The translations under genes were made by a program, and so were the position numbers. This document shows positions 54,184-63,248 of a DNA stretch of 64,000 nt, piece by piece. The first letter of the stretch is position 1; the number at the start of each line of letters is the position of its first letter. Location: contig NZ_JABJVM010000004.1 in assembly GCF_013820765.1 (NCBI RefSeq), positions 62,001 through 126,000 of the forward strand, read 5' to 3'. The notes below the pieces were generated by a model. That model was not told where the DNA came from. It saw only the letters and a list, made by a program, of their open reading frames with translations, and did no database searches. This DNA is from Paenilisteria rustica (lineage in GTDB: Bacteria; Bacillota; Bacilli; Lactobacillales; Listeriaceae).

Positions 54184-54947
54184 TATTCAGTTACTATCGC
54201 TGTGATTCCTTCTGTTTCAGAGAATCGTAATTCTAAGCCACAGTTTGGATCAAAATGAGCTTCTTTTGTTGCCCAGTAGCGGATAGCTTGGATGAGTGAA
54301 AAATGGTCTAAAGCCTGAACTAGTGTGTTATTTTTCATGACATCTGCGCCGAAACCTTTTTGATCATCATATGTCAAAATAACTTCTACGTCCTCTAATT
54401 GTAGGCCTTTTTCATGTGTGAAGAAATGGATGACTGCATTGGAAATGTTTCCTTCGTCGAGAACAATCGTGCTATTCCCAGTTTCCTGTGTTGCATTCGT
54501 CGTTCCTTGGTGATCGAAAACGTTCGCTTGCGGCTTCGGATTATTGCGGTTACGCCATTTTTGGAAAAGGTAAATCAATAGGCGGATGATGACAATAATC
54601 GCGATGACGTTGATAATTAGGGCTAAAATATCGCCGAATGCGCCCATATTACCTAGCATACTACCAAATAGTAGACCAGCTAAGCCACCAAACATTAGGC
54701 CGCCCCAGAAGCCACGATTGGATTTTTTTGCAGTTTGGTTGTTTGTTGCTTTGTTTGTCGTGCTGTTGTTATTGCGTTTGACCTGGTTGTTATTTGGTCG
54801 GTAGGATCGGCTTGGTGAGCGGTAGCCCTTAGCGTGCGCCTCACTTACTTGTTCATATTTTGATGGCATAATTGTGTTGTATGTCACGGTGCCTAGTGGT
54901 GAAAAAACGAGCATCATTGACATCACGAAAAAAAGTAGTTTCTTCAA
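54183..54947 (-). CDS. Membrane protein with C-terminal DUF2653 domain
   Basis: 254 residues from a TTG at 54947, which has AGGAGG seven bases upstream; the longer open frame runs into the riboswitch and is rejected. Signal-anchor or signal peptide (KKLLFFVMSMMLVFSPLG), an Asn/Lys/Ser/Arg-rich stretch (about 45-80), a Gly-rich membrane region (GFWGGLMFGGLAGLLFGSML, then a second helix DILALIINVIAIIVIIRLLI), and a C-terminal DUF2653/YxeD-like domain (FFTHEKGLQLEDVEVILTYD...EGITAIVTE). The Gly-rich part resembles Tim44-like bacterial proteins. Controlled by a yybP-ykoY riboswitch, so a link to Mn2+ homeostasis is possible. Function unknown. Confidence 0.75.
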   Translation of the reverse strand: MKKLLFFVMSMMLVFSPLGTVTYNTIMPSKYEQVSEAHAKGYRSPSRSYRPNNNQVKRNNNSTTNKATNNQTAKKSNRGFWGGLMFGGLAGLLFGSMLGNMGAFGDILALIINVIAIIVIIRLLIYLFQKWRNRNNPKPQANVFDHQGTTNATQETGNSTIVLDEGNISNAVIHFFTHEKGLQLEDVEVILTYDDQKGFGADVMKNNTLVQALDHFSLIQAIRYWATKEAHFDPNCGLELRFSETEGITAIVTE

Positions 54948-55015
54948 TAGTTTTCCTCCTGTTTTAACTAGATTGTTCGAATCAACTTGCCTGAGCGTTC
55001 TGCCATTTAAGCGCA

Positions 55016-55145
55016 ATAAAAAGACCTCACGAATAAACGTAAGGTCTCGCAAACAATCGACAAAAATTGCTAACAATGCCGGGGTTTTATCCCGTACTGA
55101 CGACATTGCTATACTGCTACTCCCCTTATCGGGCGTACTGATTTT
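55016..55145 (-). ncRNA. yybP-ykoY (manganese) riboswitch
   Basis: Minus-strand leader with the characteristic AAGGGGAGTAGC (55117-55128), GTCGTCA, and a terminator GAGACCTTACG, loop, CGTGAGGTCTTTTT (55049-55016), in the order known from B. subtilis yybP. The sequences GGGGAGTAG and the GAGACCTT terminator arm are the family's identifying marks. Mn2+ binding normally stabilises an antiterminated form and turns the gene on. It lies about 70 nt upstream of the DUF2653 membrane-protein start. Confidence 0.88.
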
Positions 55146-55155
55146 GAATATGATA

Positions 55156-55184
55156 AGTATAGTATATTACGAGGTGATAAGCAA
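55156..55184 (-). promoter_or_regulatory. Promoter of the riboswitch-controlled gene
   Basis: Minus strand TTGCTT (55184-55179), 17 bp, TATACT (55161-55156), placing the transcript start just before the aptamer. Confidence 0.65.
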
Positions 55185-55438
55185 GTATTCTGTTTTTATA
55201 ATCCTGAATTATAAAATTACTTCAAATGAAATAAAAGATACATTCCATTAATTTCTTTCTCTCTCTCTAAAAAGTTTATAAATAGCTTAACAGAGCCATT
55301 TAAATCGAATTTAAATCATAATTAATTGGCAACTTTTTCAGCAATATATGTATTCTTTATGAATTTCTCATAATTTTAAGCATTTAACTCCATTAGTGTG
55401 TTATATTTGTGGAAAGTATGTTAGGAGGAACACAAATA

Positions 55439-56581
55439 ATGTCTCGAAAAAAACTGGTAGTATTTATCTCATTATTTATATTTATTTTTGCAGCTGGATT
55501 TTTAATCAATTATTTAATGCAACATAAGACAGAAACTACTGAATCTACACAAGTCGAAAAGAAAGAAACTAGCACTACGAAAGAAAAAAATACCGTCACT
55601 ACGAAAAAAGCAGTGGAACCTGTAAAGAAACAAAAATTCCAAATGGCTGTCACAGGGGATATTATGTTCGATTGGGATCTCAAGCCTGTATTAGCTCAAA
55701 ATGGAGCAGATTATCCGTTTAATAATGTCAGAGATAGCCTGAAATCAGCGGACTATACGTTTGTCGATTTGGAATCGGCTGTCACGACTCGGACGAAGAA
55801 AGTTCCTTATCAACTATTCTGGATTAAGAGTGATCCTAGTGCATTGAAGGCATTAACCAACGCTGGGGTAGATATGGTGAATATTTCGAATAATCACATT
55901 CTTGATTACTATGAGGATGGGTTGCTAGACACCACGGCAGCTTTGCGTGCGAATAATATTGCTTATGTTGGCGCTGGGAAGGATGAAGCTGAGGCTTATG
56001 AATTGAAAGTTGCTGATATTAAAGGAAATAAGGTTGGATTTATGTCCTTTTCTCACTTCTTTCCGAACACAGGCTGGATTGCTGGGAAAGACAAACCTGG
56101 CGTTACGAATGGTTATGATTTGAATCTGATTACAAGTAAAATCAAAGAGGAACGTGCGAAACATAAGGATATCGATTATATGGTTGTTTATTTCCATTGG
56201 GGCGTTGAGAAAACCAATACGCCTGTCGAATATCAGAAACAGTACGTGAAGAAGCTTGTTGATGAAGGGCTTGTTGATGCGATTATTGCTAGTCATCCAC
56301 ATTGGCTCCAAGGATTTGAAGTCTACAAAGGGGTTCCCGTTGCCTACTCACTCGGTAATTTCTTATTCCCTGACTATGTGAAGGGTCATGCAGCTGAGAC
56401 TGGCATTTATCGGCTGAACTTTGATAATGGGAAGGTCACTGGGAATTTTGAGCCGGGGATTATTTCTGGAAATCAGGTTCATCTGTTGGAAGGCAGCGCT
56501 AAAACGGAGCAATTGAATTATTTGCAGTCCATATCACCAGATGCAACGATTGATGCGAATGGGAATATAACCGCAAAATAA
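55439..56581 (+). CDS. CapA/PgsA family (poly-gamma-glutamate-type) membrane-anchored protein
   Basis: 380 residues from the ATG at 55439 (AGGAGG ten bases upstream). Single N-terminal membrane anchor (about 5-26), Thr/Lys/Glu-rich linker (to about 65), then the PGA_cap (PF09587) domain: AVTGDIMFDWDL, FVDLESAV, ISNNHILDYYEDG, VYFHWGVEKTNTP, ASHPHWLQGFEVY, SLGNFLFP. The metallophosphatase-like motifs (GD, NNH, HW, SHPH) are intact. Extracytoplasmic. No capB/capC genes are nearby, so a role other than polyglutamate synthesis is likely. Monocistronic. Confidence 0.88.
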   Translation: MSRKKLVVFISLFIFIFAAGFLINYLMQHKTETTESTQVEKKETSTTKEKNTVTTKKAVEPVKKQKFQMAVTGDIMFDWDLKPVLAQNGADYPFNNVRDSLKSADYTFVDLESAVTTRTKKVPYQLFWIKSDPSALKALTNAGVDMVNISNNHILDYYEDGLLDTTAALRANNIAYVGAGKDEAEAYELKVADIKGNKVGFMSFSHFFPNTGWIAGKDKPGVTNGYDLNLITSKIKEERAKHKDIDYMVVYFHWGVEKTNTPVEYQKQYVKKLVDEGLVDAIIASHPHWLQGFEVYKGVPVAYSLGNFLFPDYVKGHAAETGIYRLNFDNGKVTGNFEPGIISGNQVHLLEGSAKTEQLNYLQSISPDATIDANGNITAK

Positions 56582-56585
56582 GCAG

Positions 56586-56645
56586 AAAAAGTAGTAGACC
56601 TGGTTCGCGGATTAGAAGCGAATCAGGTCTACTGCTTTTATTTTT
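56586..56645. terminator. Bidirectional terminator between CapA gene and sugar operon
   Basis: Long stem AAAGTAGTAGACCTG/CAGGTCTACTGCTTT plus inner TTCGC/GCGAA, T-run on the plus strand and A-run for the minus strand. Confidence 0.85.
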
Positions 56646-57690
56646 CTTCAAAAAGGACGACTTTATTCTGCTCGCCGGCTTCGATTAGAGCTTCGATTAG
56701 GCGGAGAACGCGGTGTACTTCATTATTTTTTACGATAGGTTCTGCTTTGGCATTCAAAACGGCTGCAAAATTATCGTAGAAACCTGACATATCGGCTGCT
56801 ACCGGTGTGATTGGGCTTCTCGTTGTGGATTCTTCGGATGGTGGTGCCATTGTTTTTGTGAGACCCTGCCCTGCTTGGATTGGCTTAGGCTCGACTTTGG
56901 CAACCGTTCTGTCTGGCGCGATAATTTCACCGCTTAAATCCCAGTCTTGGATGACGGCTGTGCCTTCTGTGCCCTTAACGTACCAGCGTGGCAATTTAAC
57001 GTAGTTGGTTGTGCCGACTTCGATTAGGGCTGTGACACCGTTTTCGAATGTGATAAAGCTCGTGAACCCATCATCGACTTCATCTCCGAGAATGTAGCTT
57101 AAGTTCGCTGATACTGTCTTGATTTTGCTGTCGGTCATGAATAGGAGTTGGTCGAGTAAGTGTACGCCCCAATCAAGGACCATGCCGCCACCTTGGGCTT
57201 TGAGGTGACGCCAATCGCCAGGGATTCCGTTTGCACCTTGCACGCGGGACTCAACATGAAATACGTTACCTATTTGGACTTCTTTTTGAACCATGTCGCG
57301 CACGATTAGGAAGTCGGAATCCCAACGTCTATTTTGGTGAACCATGAATGTTCGGTTTTCTTTTTCTGCAACCGTGAGAATGGCTTCTAAATCGGCACTC
57401 GTGATAGTGGCTGGCTTCTCGCAAACCACGTTTTTACCAGCCTCTAGAGCTTTGATTGCGAGGTCTTTATGGCTATCGTTCGGTGTCGCGATTAGTACTG
57501 CGTCTACTTTTTCGTCAGCAAGTACGGCTTCGAAGCTTGGATACGTTTCGAGGCCTTTTTCCGTGGCTGCTTGGATGCGGTTGGGTGCAATATCGTAGAC
57601 GCCTGTTACGGTGATTCCGCTAGCTGCGCCAACAAGTTCAACGTGATAACTTCCCATACCGCCAAAACCGATGATGACTAGATTTTTCAT
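56638..57690 (-). CDS. Gfo/Idh/MocA family oxidoreductase (last gene of sugar operon)
   Basis: 350 residues from the ATG at 57690, which overlaps the upstream stop (TAATG). N-terminal Rossmann motif VIIGFGGMGSYHVELV, then VLIATPNDSHKDLAIKALEA, GKNVVCEKPATIT (catalytic EKP Lys about 95) and a C-terminal GFO/IDH substrate domain (QGGGMVLDWGVHLLDQLLFM). NAD(P)-dependent oxidation of a sugar or polyol, cytosolic. Paralogous in kind to the first gene of the operon. Confidence 0.88.
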   Translation of the reverse strand: MKNLVIIGFGGMGSYHVELVGAASGITVTGVYDIAPNRIQAATEKGLETYPSFEAVLADEKVDAVLIATPNDSHKDLAIKALEAGKNVVCEKPATITSADLEAILTVAEKENRTFMVHQNRRWDSDFLIVRDMVQKEVQIGNVFHVESRVQGANGIPGDWRHLKAQGGGMVLDWGVHLLDQLLFMTDSKIKTVSANLSYILGDEVDDGFTSFITFENGVTALIEVGTTNYVKLPRWYVKGTEGTAVIQDWDLSGEIIAPDRTVAKVEPKPIQAGQGLTKTMAPPSEESTTRSPITPVAADMSGFYDNFAAVLNAKAEPIVKNNEVHRVLRLIEALIEAGEQNKVVLFEEK

Positions 57691-58658
57691 TATGCCCACC
57701 ACATGTCTAGCGGTTCGTCGTTGATAAGGATTGTTTGCAAATTCGTCACGGCGCGCTGGAAGCCTTCGTCGATCGACATAAGTGGATCTTCATGCTCGAT
57801 GCTCACAACGTAATCGTAGCCGAACGTGCGCAGGGCACTCATCATATCGGACCATTCTTTCACGCTATGCCCGCACCCCACTGAGCGGAACGTCCACGCG
57901 CGTGTTTGGACATCGCCGTACGGTTGCATATCGAGCAGGCCGTAGCGGTTGATGTTGTCTTGGTCAAGATACGTGTCTTTGGCGTGGAAATGGTGAATCG
58001 CACCTTCTTTACCGAGAATCTTGATCGCGCCGACGGGATCGATGCCTTGCCACCAGAGATGACTTGGATCGAGGTTCGCACCGATTGCCGGACTCGTTGC
58101 TGTGCGTAGTTCTAAGAGCGTATGTGGCGTATGAACGAGGAATCCGCCGTGAAGTTCGATGCCGATTTTGACGTCGTATTCTTCTGCTAAACGCCCAATT
58201 TCTTTCCAATAAGGGATTAACTTTTCTTCCCATTGCCATTTTTTGATATCGCTGTAAACCGTTGGCCAAGGCGCTACTGGCCAGTTCGGAGCTTTCGCTT
58301 CGTCACTGTCCCCCGCTGTCCCTGAGAACGTGTTCACGACTGGAACGCCCATCATTGACGCCAAACGGATCGATTTCCGCAAAATTTCATCGGCTGCGCG
58401 CGCTTCTTCTGGGTCTGGTGAAATCGGATTATCATGACAGCTAAACGCACTAATGATTAAACCACGATCTTCAAACTTCTTCAAATAAGCCAAACGTGCT
58501 TCTTCGCTTGCGAGTAATTCGTCGGTTGGGCAATGATGGTTTCCAGGATTCCCACCTGTGCCAATTTCTACTGCGCCAAGTCCTGCCGCAGCTACCTTGT
58601 CCAGCATTTCATCCAAACTTAAATTTGCAAATAGTGGTGTAAATACGCCTAATTTCAT
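57690..58658 (-). CDS. Sugar phosphate isomerase/epimerase family (TIM barrel)
   Basis: 322 residues, AP-endonuclease-2-type TIM barrel. Metal and base residues in ISAFSCHDNPISPDP, IGIELHGGFLVHTP (Glu), GANLDPSHLWWQGIDP, HFHAKDTYLD and VSIEHEDPLMSIDEG (final Glu). Such proteins isomerise keto-sugars or, as partners of Gfo/Idh oxidoreductases, carry out epimerisation or C-glycoside/O-glycoside cleavage of 3-keto sugars. RBS GGAGG sits in the end of the ThuA gene, one base upstream of the gap. Confidence 0.86.
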   Translation of the reverse strand: MKLGVFTPLFANLSLDEMLDKVAAAGLGAVEIGTGGNPGNHHCPTDELLASEEARLAYLKKFEDRGLIISAFSCHDNPISPDPEEARAADEILRKSIRLASMMGVPVVNTFSGTAGDSDEAKAPNWPVAPWPTVYSDIKKWQWEEKLIPYWKEIGRLAEEYDVKIGIELHGGFLVHTPHTLLELRTATSPAIGANLDPSHLWWQGIDPVGAIKILGKEGAIHHFHAKDTYLDQDNINRYGLLDMQPYGDVQTRAWTFRSVGCGHSVKEWSDMMSALRTFGYDYVVSIEHEDPLMSIDEGFQRAVTNLQTILINDEPLDMWWA

Positions 58659-58659
58659 G

Positions 58660-59382
58660 TTATTTTCCTCCGATCTTTTCTAACGGTTCTGCGTTACCGT
58701 ATTTTGGATATACCCATGAAGTCGGGGCACACCAGTTCACGCCGTTTGTAATGACTTTTTGAATGTCTTGGTTATGGTATGTTGGATACGTTTCGTGGCC
58801 CGGCTGGAAGTAGAAAATCTTGCCGTTACCGCGTTTATACGTTGCGCCACTGCGGAATACGTGTCCGCCTTCGAACCAGCTGATAAAAATCAATTCTTCA
58901 GGAGCGGGAACGTCGAAATGCTCGCCGTACATCTCCTCTTTTTCAAGGTCAATATATTCGGGAACGCCAGCTGTGATTGGGTGATTCGGCGCAACGACCC
59001 AAAGCCGTTCTTTCTCGTCCGCTTCACGCCATTTTAAATCACAACTCGTGCCCATCAGCTTCATGAAAATTCGCGACATGTGCCCGGAATGTAAAACAAC
59101 CAAGCCCATTCCTTCCAAAACTCGCTTATGGACGCGGTTCACGATTTCCTCCTCGACCTGATCATGCGCGATGTGTCCCCACCAAACGAGCACATCTGTA
59201 TCTGCCAAAACTGCCTCAGTTAAACCGTGCTCTGGCTCGTCTAGCGTCGCCGTTTTGACATCTAGTCCTGACGCTTTTAAAAAGCTCGCAATTTGACCGT
59301 GAATGCCATCTGGATAAATTGCGGCAACTTCTTCGCTCTCTTTTTCATGGCGAAATTCATTCCAAACCGTTACCTTCGTCAT
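58660..59382 (-). CDS. ThuA domain protein
   Basis: 240 residues, a glutamine-amidotransferase-like fold. Family marks: [21 protein letters not shown] (ThuA start WNE), [48 protein letters not shown], and [20 protein letters not shown]. ThuA acts with ThuB in disaccharide use in rhizobia through 3-keto intermediates; the chemistry of ThuA is not settled. Start overlaps the neighbouring stop, operon position four of six. Confidence 0.88.
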   Translation of the reverse strand: MTKVTVWNEFRHEKESEEVAAIYPDGIHGQIASFLKASGLDVKTATLDEPEHGLTEAVLADTDVLVWWGHIAHDQVEEEIVNRVHKRVLEGMGLVVLHSGHMSRIFMKLMGTSCDLKWREADEKERLWVVAPNHPITAGVPEYIDLEKEEMYGEHFDVPAPEELIFISWFEGGHVFRSGATYKRGNGKIFYFQPGHETYPTYHNQDIQKVITNGVNWCAPTSWVYPKYGNAEPLEKIGGK

Positions 59383-60119
59383 TATTTGCCCACCATCTTT
59401 CTTAAGTTCTTCAAGCCAATTTCCACACTCACAAGCGGTGCCTTTTCAAATGCTTCCTGCTCAATCACAAACCATTTCACGCCGTTTTGTTCTGCGAGTT
59501 CTGCAAAACGTTTCACAGCCAATACACCATTACCGATTTCCGTACTTTCGATTGGCGCACGTTTCATATCTTTTAAGTGAATGAGTGGCATCCGGTCGGC
59601 CCAACGCGCCATATATGGCACAACGTCAACGCCCGCATGATGCACCCAATACGTATCCAGCTCGACTTCCAAGCCATGCACACCCGCCAACAATACGTCC
59701 AAAATGTAATCATTTCCTAGCTTTTCAAACTCATGCGCATGGTTATGATATACGAAATGCAGTCCAGCCGCGCGAATTTTGTCGGAAATCACTCGCAGCG
59801 ACTTCGCAAATTCAATCCACTCCGCCTCCGTCTCAAAATCCGCATAAGGACAAACGAGGTAGTCATTTCCAAGCTCCTTTTCAAAAGCAATCACCGCGTC
59901 CAGCTCATCACGCAACCGCTCATACGGAATATGCGAGCCTGCAATCCCAAGCCCGAGTTCCGCCAATTTCGCCTTCAAAACCGCCGCTGACTTATCATAA
60001 TAACCCGCGAATTCCACGCCATCGTAGCCCATCTCAGCAAGGTGTTCCAGCGTTCCGAAGAAATCCTCTGCGCACGCGTCCTGCACACTCCACAACTGAA
60101 TTGCAATCGGCGTCGTCAT
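59382..60119 (-). CDS. Sugar phosphate isomerase/epimerase family (TIM barrel)
   Basis: 245 residues, shorter TIM-barrel paralogue of the 57690-58658 protein. Motifs [46 protein letters not shown] (Glu/Asp ligands), PLIHLKDM and [11 protein letters not shown] with the terminal Glu. Start overlaps the upstream Gfo/Idh gene stop by 4 nt. Likely converts the keto-sugar made by its oxidoreductase partner. Confidence 0.86.
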   Translation of the reverse strand: MTTPIAIQLWSVQDACAEDFFGTLEHLAEMGYDGVEFAGYYDKSAAVLKAKLAELGLGIAGSHIPYERLRDELDAVIAFEKELGNDYLVCPYADFETEAEWIEFAKSLRVISDKIRAAGLHFVYHNHAHEFEKLGNDYILDVLLAGVHGLEVELDTYWVHHAGVDVVPYMARWADRMPLIHLKDMKRAPIESTEIGNGVLAVKRFAELAEQNGVKWFVIEQEAFEKAPLVSVEIGLKNLRKMVGK

Positions 60120-61192
60120 TGGAAAAACACCGGTTGGCCCGTCTTCGAAGACTCATAAATCGCCTCTAAAATTTGCGTCACGACAAGCGCTTGCTCCGGT
60201 TTCACGACAGGTTCCGTCCCGTTTAAAATACTATCAATCCACTGCTTGGCCTCCAGTTCCTCCGGATTATCGCCCGTACCATCGTAAAAGTCAACGCCAC
60301 CAACCTCAAGTTCAATCTCCGTTTGATGCGTTTGACCATGCGATTCGCCGTTAATCCGCAAACCATCTTCCATGTCCGCGCCACCTTCCGTCCCGCAAAG
60401 CGTCGTCATCGCCTCACCAACATCCAGCGTATTCAGCGCCCAGCTTGACTCGAGCACAATCGTCGCCCCATTTTCCATCGTGATGAACCCAAACGCCGAA
60501 TCCTCCACGGTAAACTTCGACGGATCCCAAGGTCCCCACGCGTTCGCCGAATTCGCGCGTTGTGATAACTTATGATATGCGTTCCCAACCACATATTTCG
60601 GCTTATAATTATCCATCATCCAAAGCGTCAAATCGAGCGCATGCGTCCCAATATCGATCAGCGGGCCACCACCTTGCGCCTCTTCATCCAAGAACACACC
60701 CCAAGTCGGAACCGCACGACGACGAATCGCTTTGGCCTTCGCGTAATAAATCTCGCCCAATTCGTTATTCTCACAAACCTCATGCAAAAATTGTGAATCT
60801 TTCCGGAACCGGTTTTGATACCCAATCGTCAATTTCTTCCCAGTTTTCACGCTAGCATCAATCATCGCTTGCGCCTGTGCCGTTGTTTTCGCCATTGGTT
60901 TCTCACACATCACATGTTTTCCGGCTTCCATCGCCGCAATCGAAATCTCCGCATGTGAAATATTCGGTGTACAAACATGAATCACATCGATTGTTTTATC
61001 TGCCAATAACTCCTTATAATTTGTGTATACGCTTGCATCCGTTGTCCCAAAATCCACTTTCGCCTTCTCCGCGCGCCCCACCACGATATCACAAAACGCG
61101 ACCATTTCTGCTTCTGCCACACTCGCCAAACTCGGCATATGTTTCCCATTTGCAATACCGCCACAGCCTATAATTCCAATTTTTAAAGTCAT
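60116..61192 (-). CDS. Gfo/Idh/MocA family oxidoreductase (first gene of sugar operon)
   Basis: 358 residues from the ATG at 61192 (GGAGG seven bases upstream; the longer frame includes the ribosome site). Rossmann motif IGIIGCGGIANGKHMPSL, HVCTPNISHAEISIAAMEAG, KHVMCEKPMAKT (EKP) and GGGPLIDIGTHALDLTLWM. With the other oxidoreductase, two TIM-barrel isomerases and ThuA it forms a compact operon I recall as lmo2159-lmo2163, divided by 72 bp from the AraC regulator upstream. Confidence 0.9.
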   Translation of the reverse strand: MTLKIGIIGCGGIANGKHMPSLASVAEAEMVAFCDIVVGRAEKAKVDFGTTDASVYTNYKELLADKTIDVIHVCTPNISHAEISIAAMEAGKHVMCEKPMAKTTAQAQAMIDASVKTGKKLTIGYQNRFRKDSQFLHEVCENNELGEIYYAKAKAIRRRAVPTWGVFLDEEAQGGGPLIDIGTHALDLTLWMMDNYKPKYVVGNAYHKLSQRANSANAWGPWDPSKFTVEDSAFGFITMENGATIVLESSWALNTLDVGEAMTTLCGTEGGADMEDGLRINGESHGQTHQTEIELEVGGVDFYDGTGDNPEELEAKQWIDSILNGTEPVVKPEQALVVTQILEAIYESSKTGQPVFFQ

Positions 61193-61264
61193 CAAAAAAC
61201 CTCCATTTGTTTTATTATCTCCATGATACAAAACAAACCGAGGTTTTTCTTCCTACTTTATTGC

Positions 61265-62131
61265 TTACTTATTCCCGAATATTGTCCTCCTATATTTAAG
61301 CGGCGACACACCCATAGCACGCTTGAAGGCATGATGAAACGTCTTCACACTACTAAAACCCGCCAGCTCAGCCACTTCCGTCACCGGCGTCTCCTCATTT
61401 AGCAGTATCCATTTCGCCTTGCTGAGTCGGTAATCGTTTACAAATGTCATAAATGTAATCCCCATATTGCGCTTGAAAAGCTTTGTGAAATAATACGAAC
61501 TGAACCCGACATGATCCGCGACCTGCCCAAGCGTAATCGTCTCCTGATAATGTTCCTCGACATACGCAAAAATCTGCTGCAATTTCTCAAGCGTTTCCTG
61601 TGATTTACTCGTCGCGTCCTCCGCGGAATCACGCACAAGTCTCGGCACATCCCGCTCCAAAACCGCCAGCATCTCGTACAATTTCGCCTTCACAACATAG
61701 CGATAGCCCGCTTTGCGCTGCGAACTCTCCAGATGAATCACCTGCATCAATTCCGCAACCAGCTTCGCCACATCCGGATTCCAATCCGCACTCGACGGCG
61801 ACACATGCAAAAACAAATCGCGCAACCGCTTGCCCTCATCCTCCGTGAGCGAAAACTCCTGAAAAACATTCAAGTCAAACTGTAACACAATCCGTTCACT
61901 GTTCGGCGATGCCAAGAAATAATGCACATCGCCGCCATTAATCACATAAATTTCGCCCTCTGCCATCTGAATCGGCACATCATTCACGCCAAGGTTCAAA
62001 CGCCCCTCAATCACGTAAATCAGCTCAATCTCCTTGTGCCAGTGAGGATACACGATGACGCCACCCTCATTCGTAAAACTCCGCATCGGAAAATCCTTAT
62101 CTAACGCCGGAAACTCCAAATACAGTCCCAC
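61265..62131 (-). CDS. AraC family transcriptional regulator
   Basis: 288 residues from a GTG at 62131, four bases after the VOC stop; GAGGCGG is the likely ribosome site. N-terminal cupin sensor (YPHWHKEIELIYVIEGRLNL; EGEIYVINGGDVHYFL) and two C-terminal HTH motifs (ITLGQVADHVGFSSYYFTKL and TPVTEVAELAGFSSVKTFHH, ending FKRAMGVSPLKYR). By position it should control the adjacent sugar operon in response to a sugar ligand. Confidence 0.9.
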   Translation of the reverse strand: MGLYLEFPALDKDFPMRSFTNEGGVIVYPHWHKEIELIYVIEGRLNLGVNDVPIQMAEGEIYVINGGDVHYFLASPNSERIVLQFDLNVFQEFSLTEDEGKRLRDLFLHVSPSSADWNPDVAKLVAELMQVIHLESSQRKAGYRYVVKAKLYEMLAVLERDVPRLVRDSAEDATSKSQETLEKLQQIFAYVEEHYQETITLGQVADHVGFSSYYFTKLFKRNMGITFMTFVNDYRLSKAKWILLNEETPVTEVAELAGFSSVKTFHHAFKRAMGVSPLKYRRTIFGNK

Positions 62132-62135
62132 GTCG

Positions 62136-62534
62136 CTACGCCGCCTCGTTCATATGCATAATCTGAATCAAATTCCCACACGTATCATCAAAAACCGCAA
62201 TCGTCACCTGTCCATGTGACGCCGGGTCCTTCGTAAACACGACACCAAGCCCGCGCAACCGCTCATGTTCCGCGTACACATCATCAACTGCAAACGACGT
62301 AAACGGAATACCTTGCGCATAAATCGACGCTTTAAAAGGGCCCACCGCAGGGTTCTCATCCGGCTCTAAAACCAGCTCCACACCGTCCGGTTCCTCTTTT
62401 GACACGACCGTAATCCAGCGAAACTTCTCCGTCACCGGCACATCCTCTTTTTTCACAAATCCTAAAATCTCCGTGTAAAAACGTAACGCCTTGTCCTGAT
62501 CATCCACAAACACACTCGCTAAATTAATCCTCAT
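62136..62534 (-). CDS. VOC family glyoxalase-like protein
   Basis: 132 residues, two betaalphabetabetabeta modules (ASVFVDDQDKALRFYTEIL; FTSFAVDDVYAEHERLRGLG). The conserved metal-ligand positions include Glu in VELVLEPDEN and the C-terminal CGNLIQIMHM. Resembles the small YraH/GloA-like uncharacterised group. Between the MBL hydrolase (15 bp) and the AraC gene (4 bp), so it is probably in one transcript with both. Confidence 0.85.
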   Translation of the reverse strand: MRINLASVFVDDQDKALRFYTEILGFVKKEDVPVTEKFRWITVVSKEEPDGVELVLEPDENPAVGPFKASIYAQGIPFTSFAVDDVYAEHERLRGLGVVFTKDPASHGQVTIAVFDDTCGNLIQIMHMNEAA

Positions 62535-62549
62535 TTTTCTCCATCTCCC

Positions 62550-63176
62550 TCACGTTAAATATGGATTTGTCGCTTTTTCATGGCCAATTGTCGTTACGTC
62601 CCCGTGCCCCGCATACACGCGCGTTTCATCAGGCAACACCAACAACTGAGTCGTAATGCTTTCAATCAGCGTATCAAAATCGCCCGTGTACAAGTCCGAT
62701 CGCCCAATACTTCCTTTAAATAACGCGTCCCCAACGACCACAAAATCGTCAAAAATAAAGCTCACACTACCGATTGAATGCCCTGGTGTCGGTACCACAC
62801 GGAACTCGAATCCTTCTATAGTATAGTCGCGAATCTCAAACTCGTTCTCCGCAGGCACACAAATGATTTCCTCTTTGCTATATTGCGACATCCCAACCGA
62901 ACCGTTCAACTCCGGATTCCCAAGCCACTCTTGCTCTAGCGGACTCACATAAACCGGCACCCCGTAATGCGCCCGAATCTCCTCCAGCGCCCCGATATGA
63001 TCATAATGACAATGCGTCAACAAAATCGCGACCGGCTTCGTTCCCGTCTCCTCGACTTTTGCAATGATATTTTCTGCGTCACTTCCCGGATCGACAATTA
63101 AACAATGCTTTTCATCCGAAATCACGTAACAATTCTCCTGCAACAAACCCGTTGCTAAACCACTAATTTTCACCAT
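62550..63176 (-). CDS. MBL-fold metallohydrolase (glyoxalase II-like, YqgX group)
   Basis: 208 residues from the ATG at 63176 (AAAAAGGTGG eight bases upstream). Zinc motif LTHCHYDHIGAL (HxHxDH), later VPTPGHSIGSV, VVGDALFKGSIGRSDL and YAGHGDVTTIGHEK. This is the YqgX/GloB-like clade, active on S-lactoyl-thiols or related thioesters in the cytosol. First gene of the MBL-VOC-AraC set. Confidence 0.9.
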   Translation of the reverse strand: MVKISGLATGLLQENCYVISDEKHCLIVDPGSDAENIIAKVEETGTKPVAILLTHCHYDHIGALEEIRAHYGVPVYVSPLEQEWLGNPELNGSVGMSQYSKEEIICVPAENEFEIRDYTIEGFEFRVVPTPGHSIGSVSFIFDDFVVVGDALFKGSIGRSDLYTGDFDTLIESITTQLLVLPDETRVYAGHGDVTTIGHEKATNPYLT

Positions 63177-63248
63177 ATTATGCGCCACCTTTTTCTTCTC
63201 ATTTCTTAAAGTATATCGCAAACGAAAAGATTAACCAAGGAGGAGCAT

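Noticed and set aside
54948-55106. N-terminal extension of the DUF2653 membrane protein
   Set aside because: It is a reading frame through the riboswitch and its terminator; the TTG at 54947 with AGGAGG is a better start.
59585-60169. 194-codon plus-strand frame opposite the sugar isomerase gene
   Set aside because: Arg/His/Pro/Ser-rich shadow frame; the minus strand encodes a conserved family.
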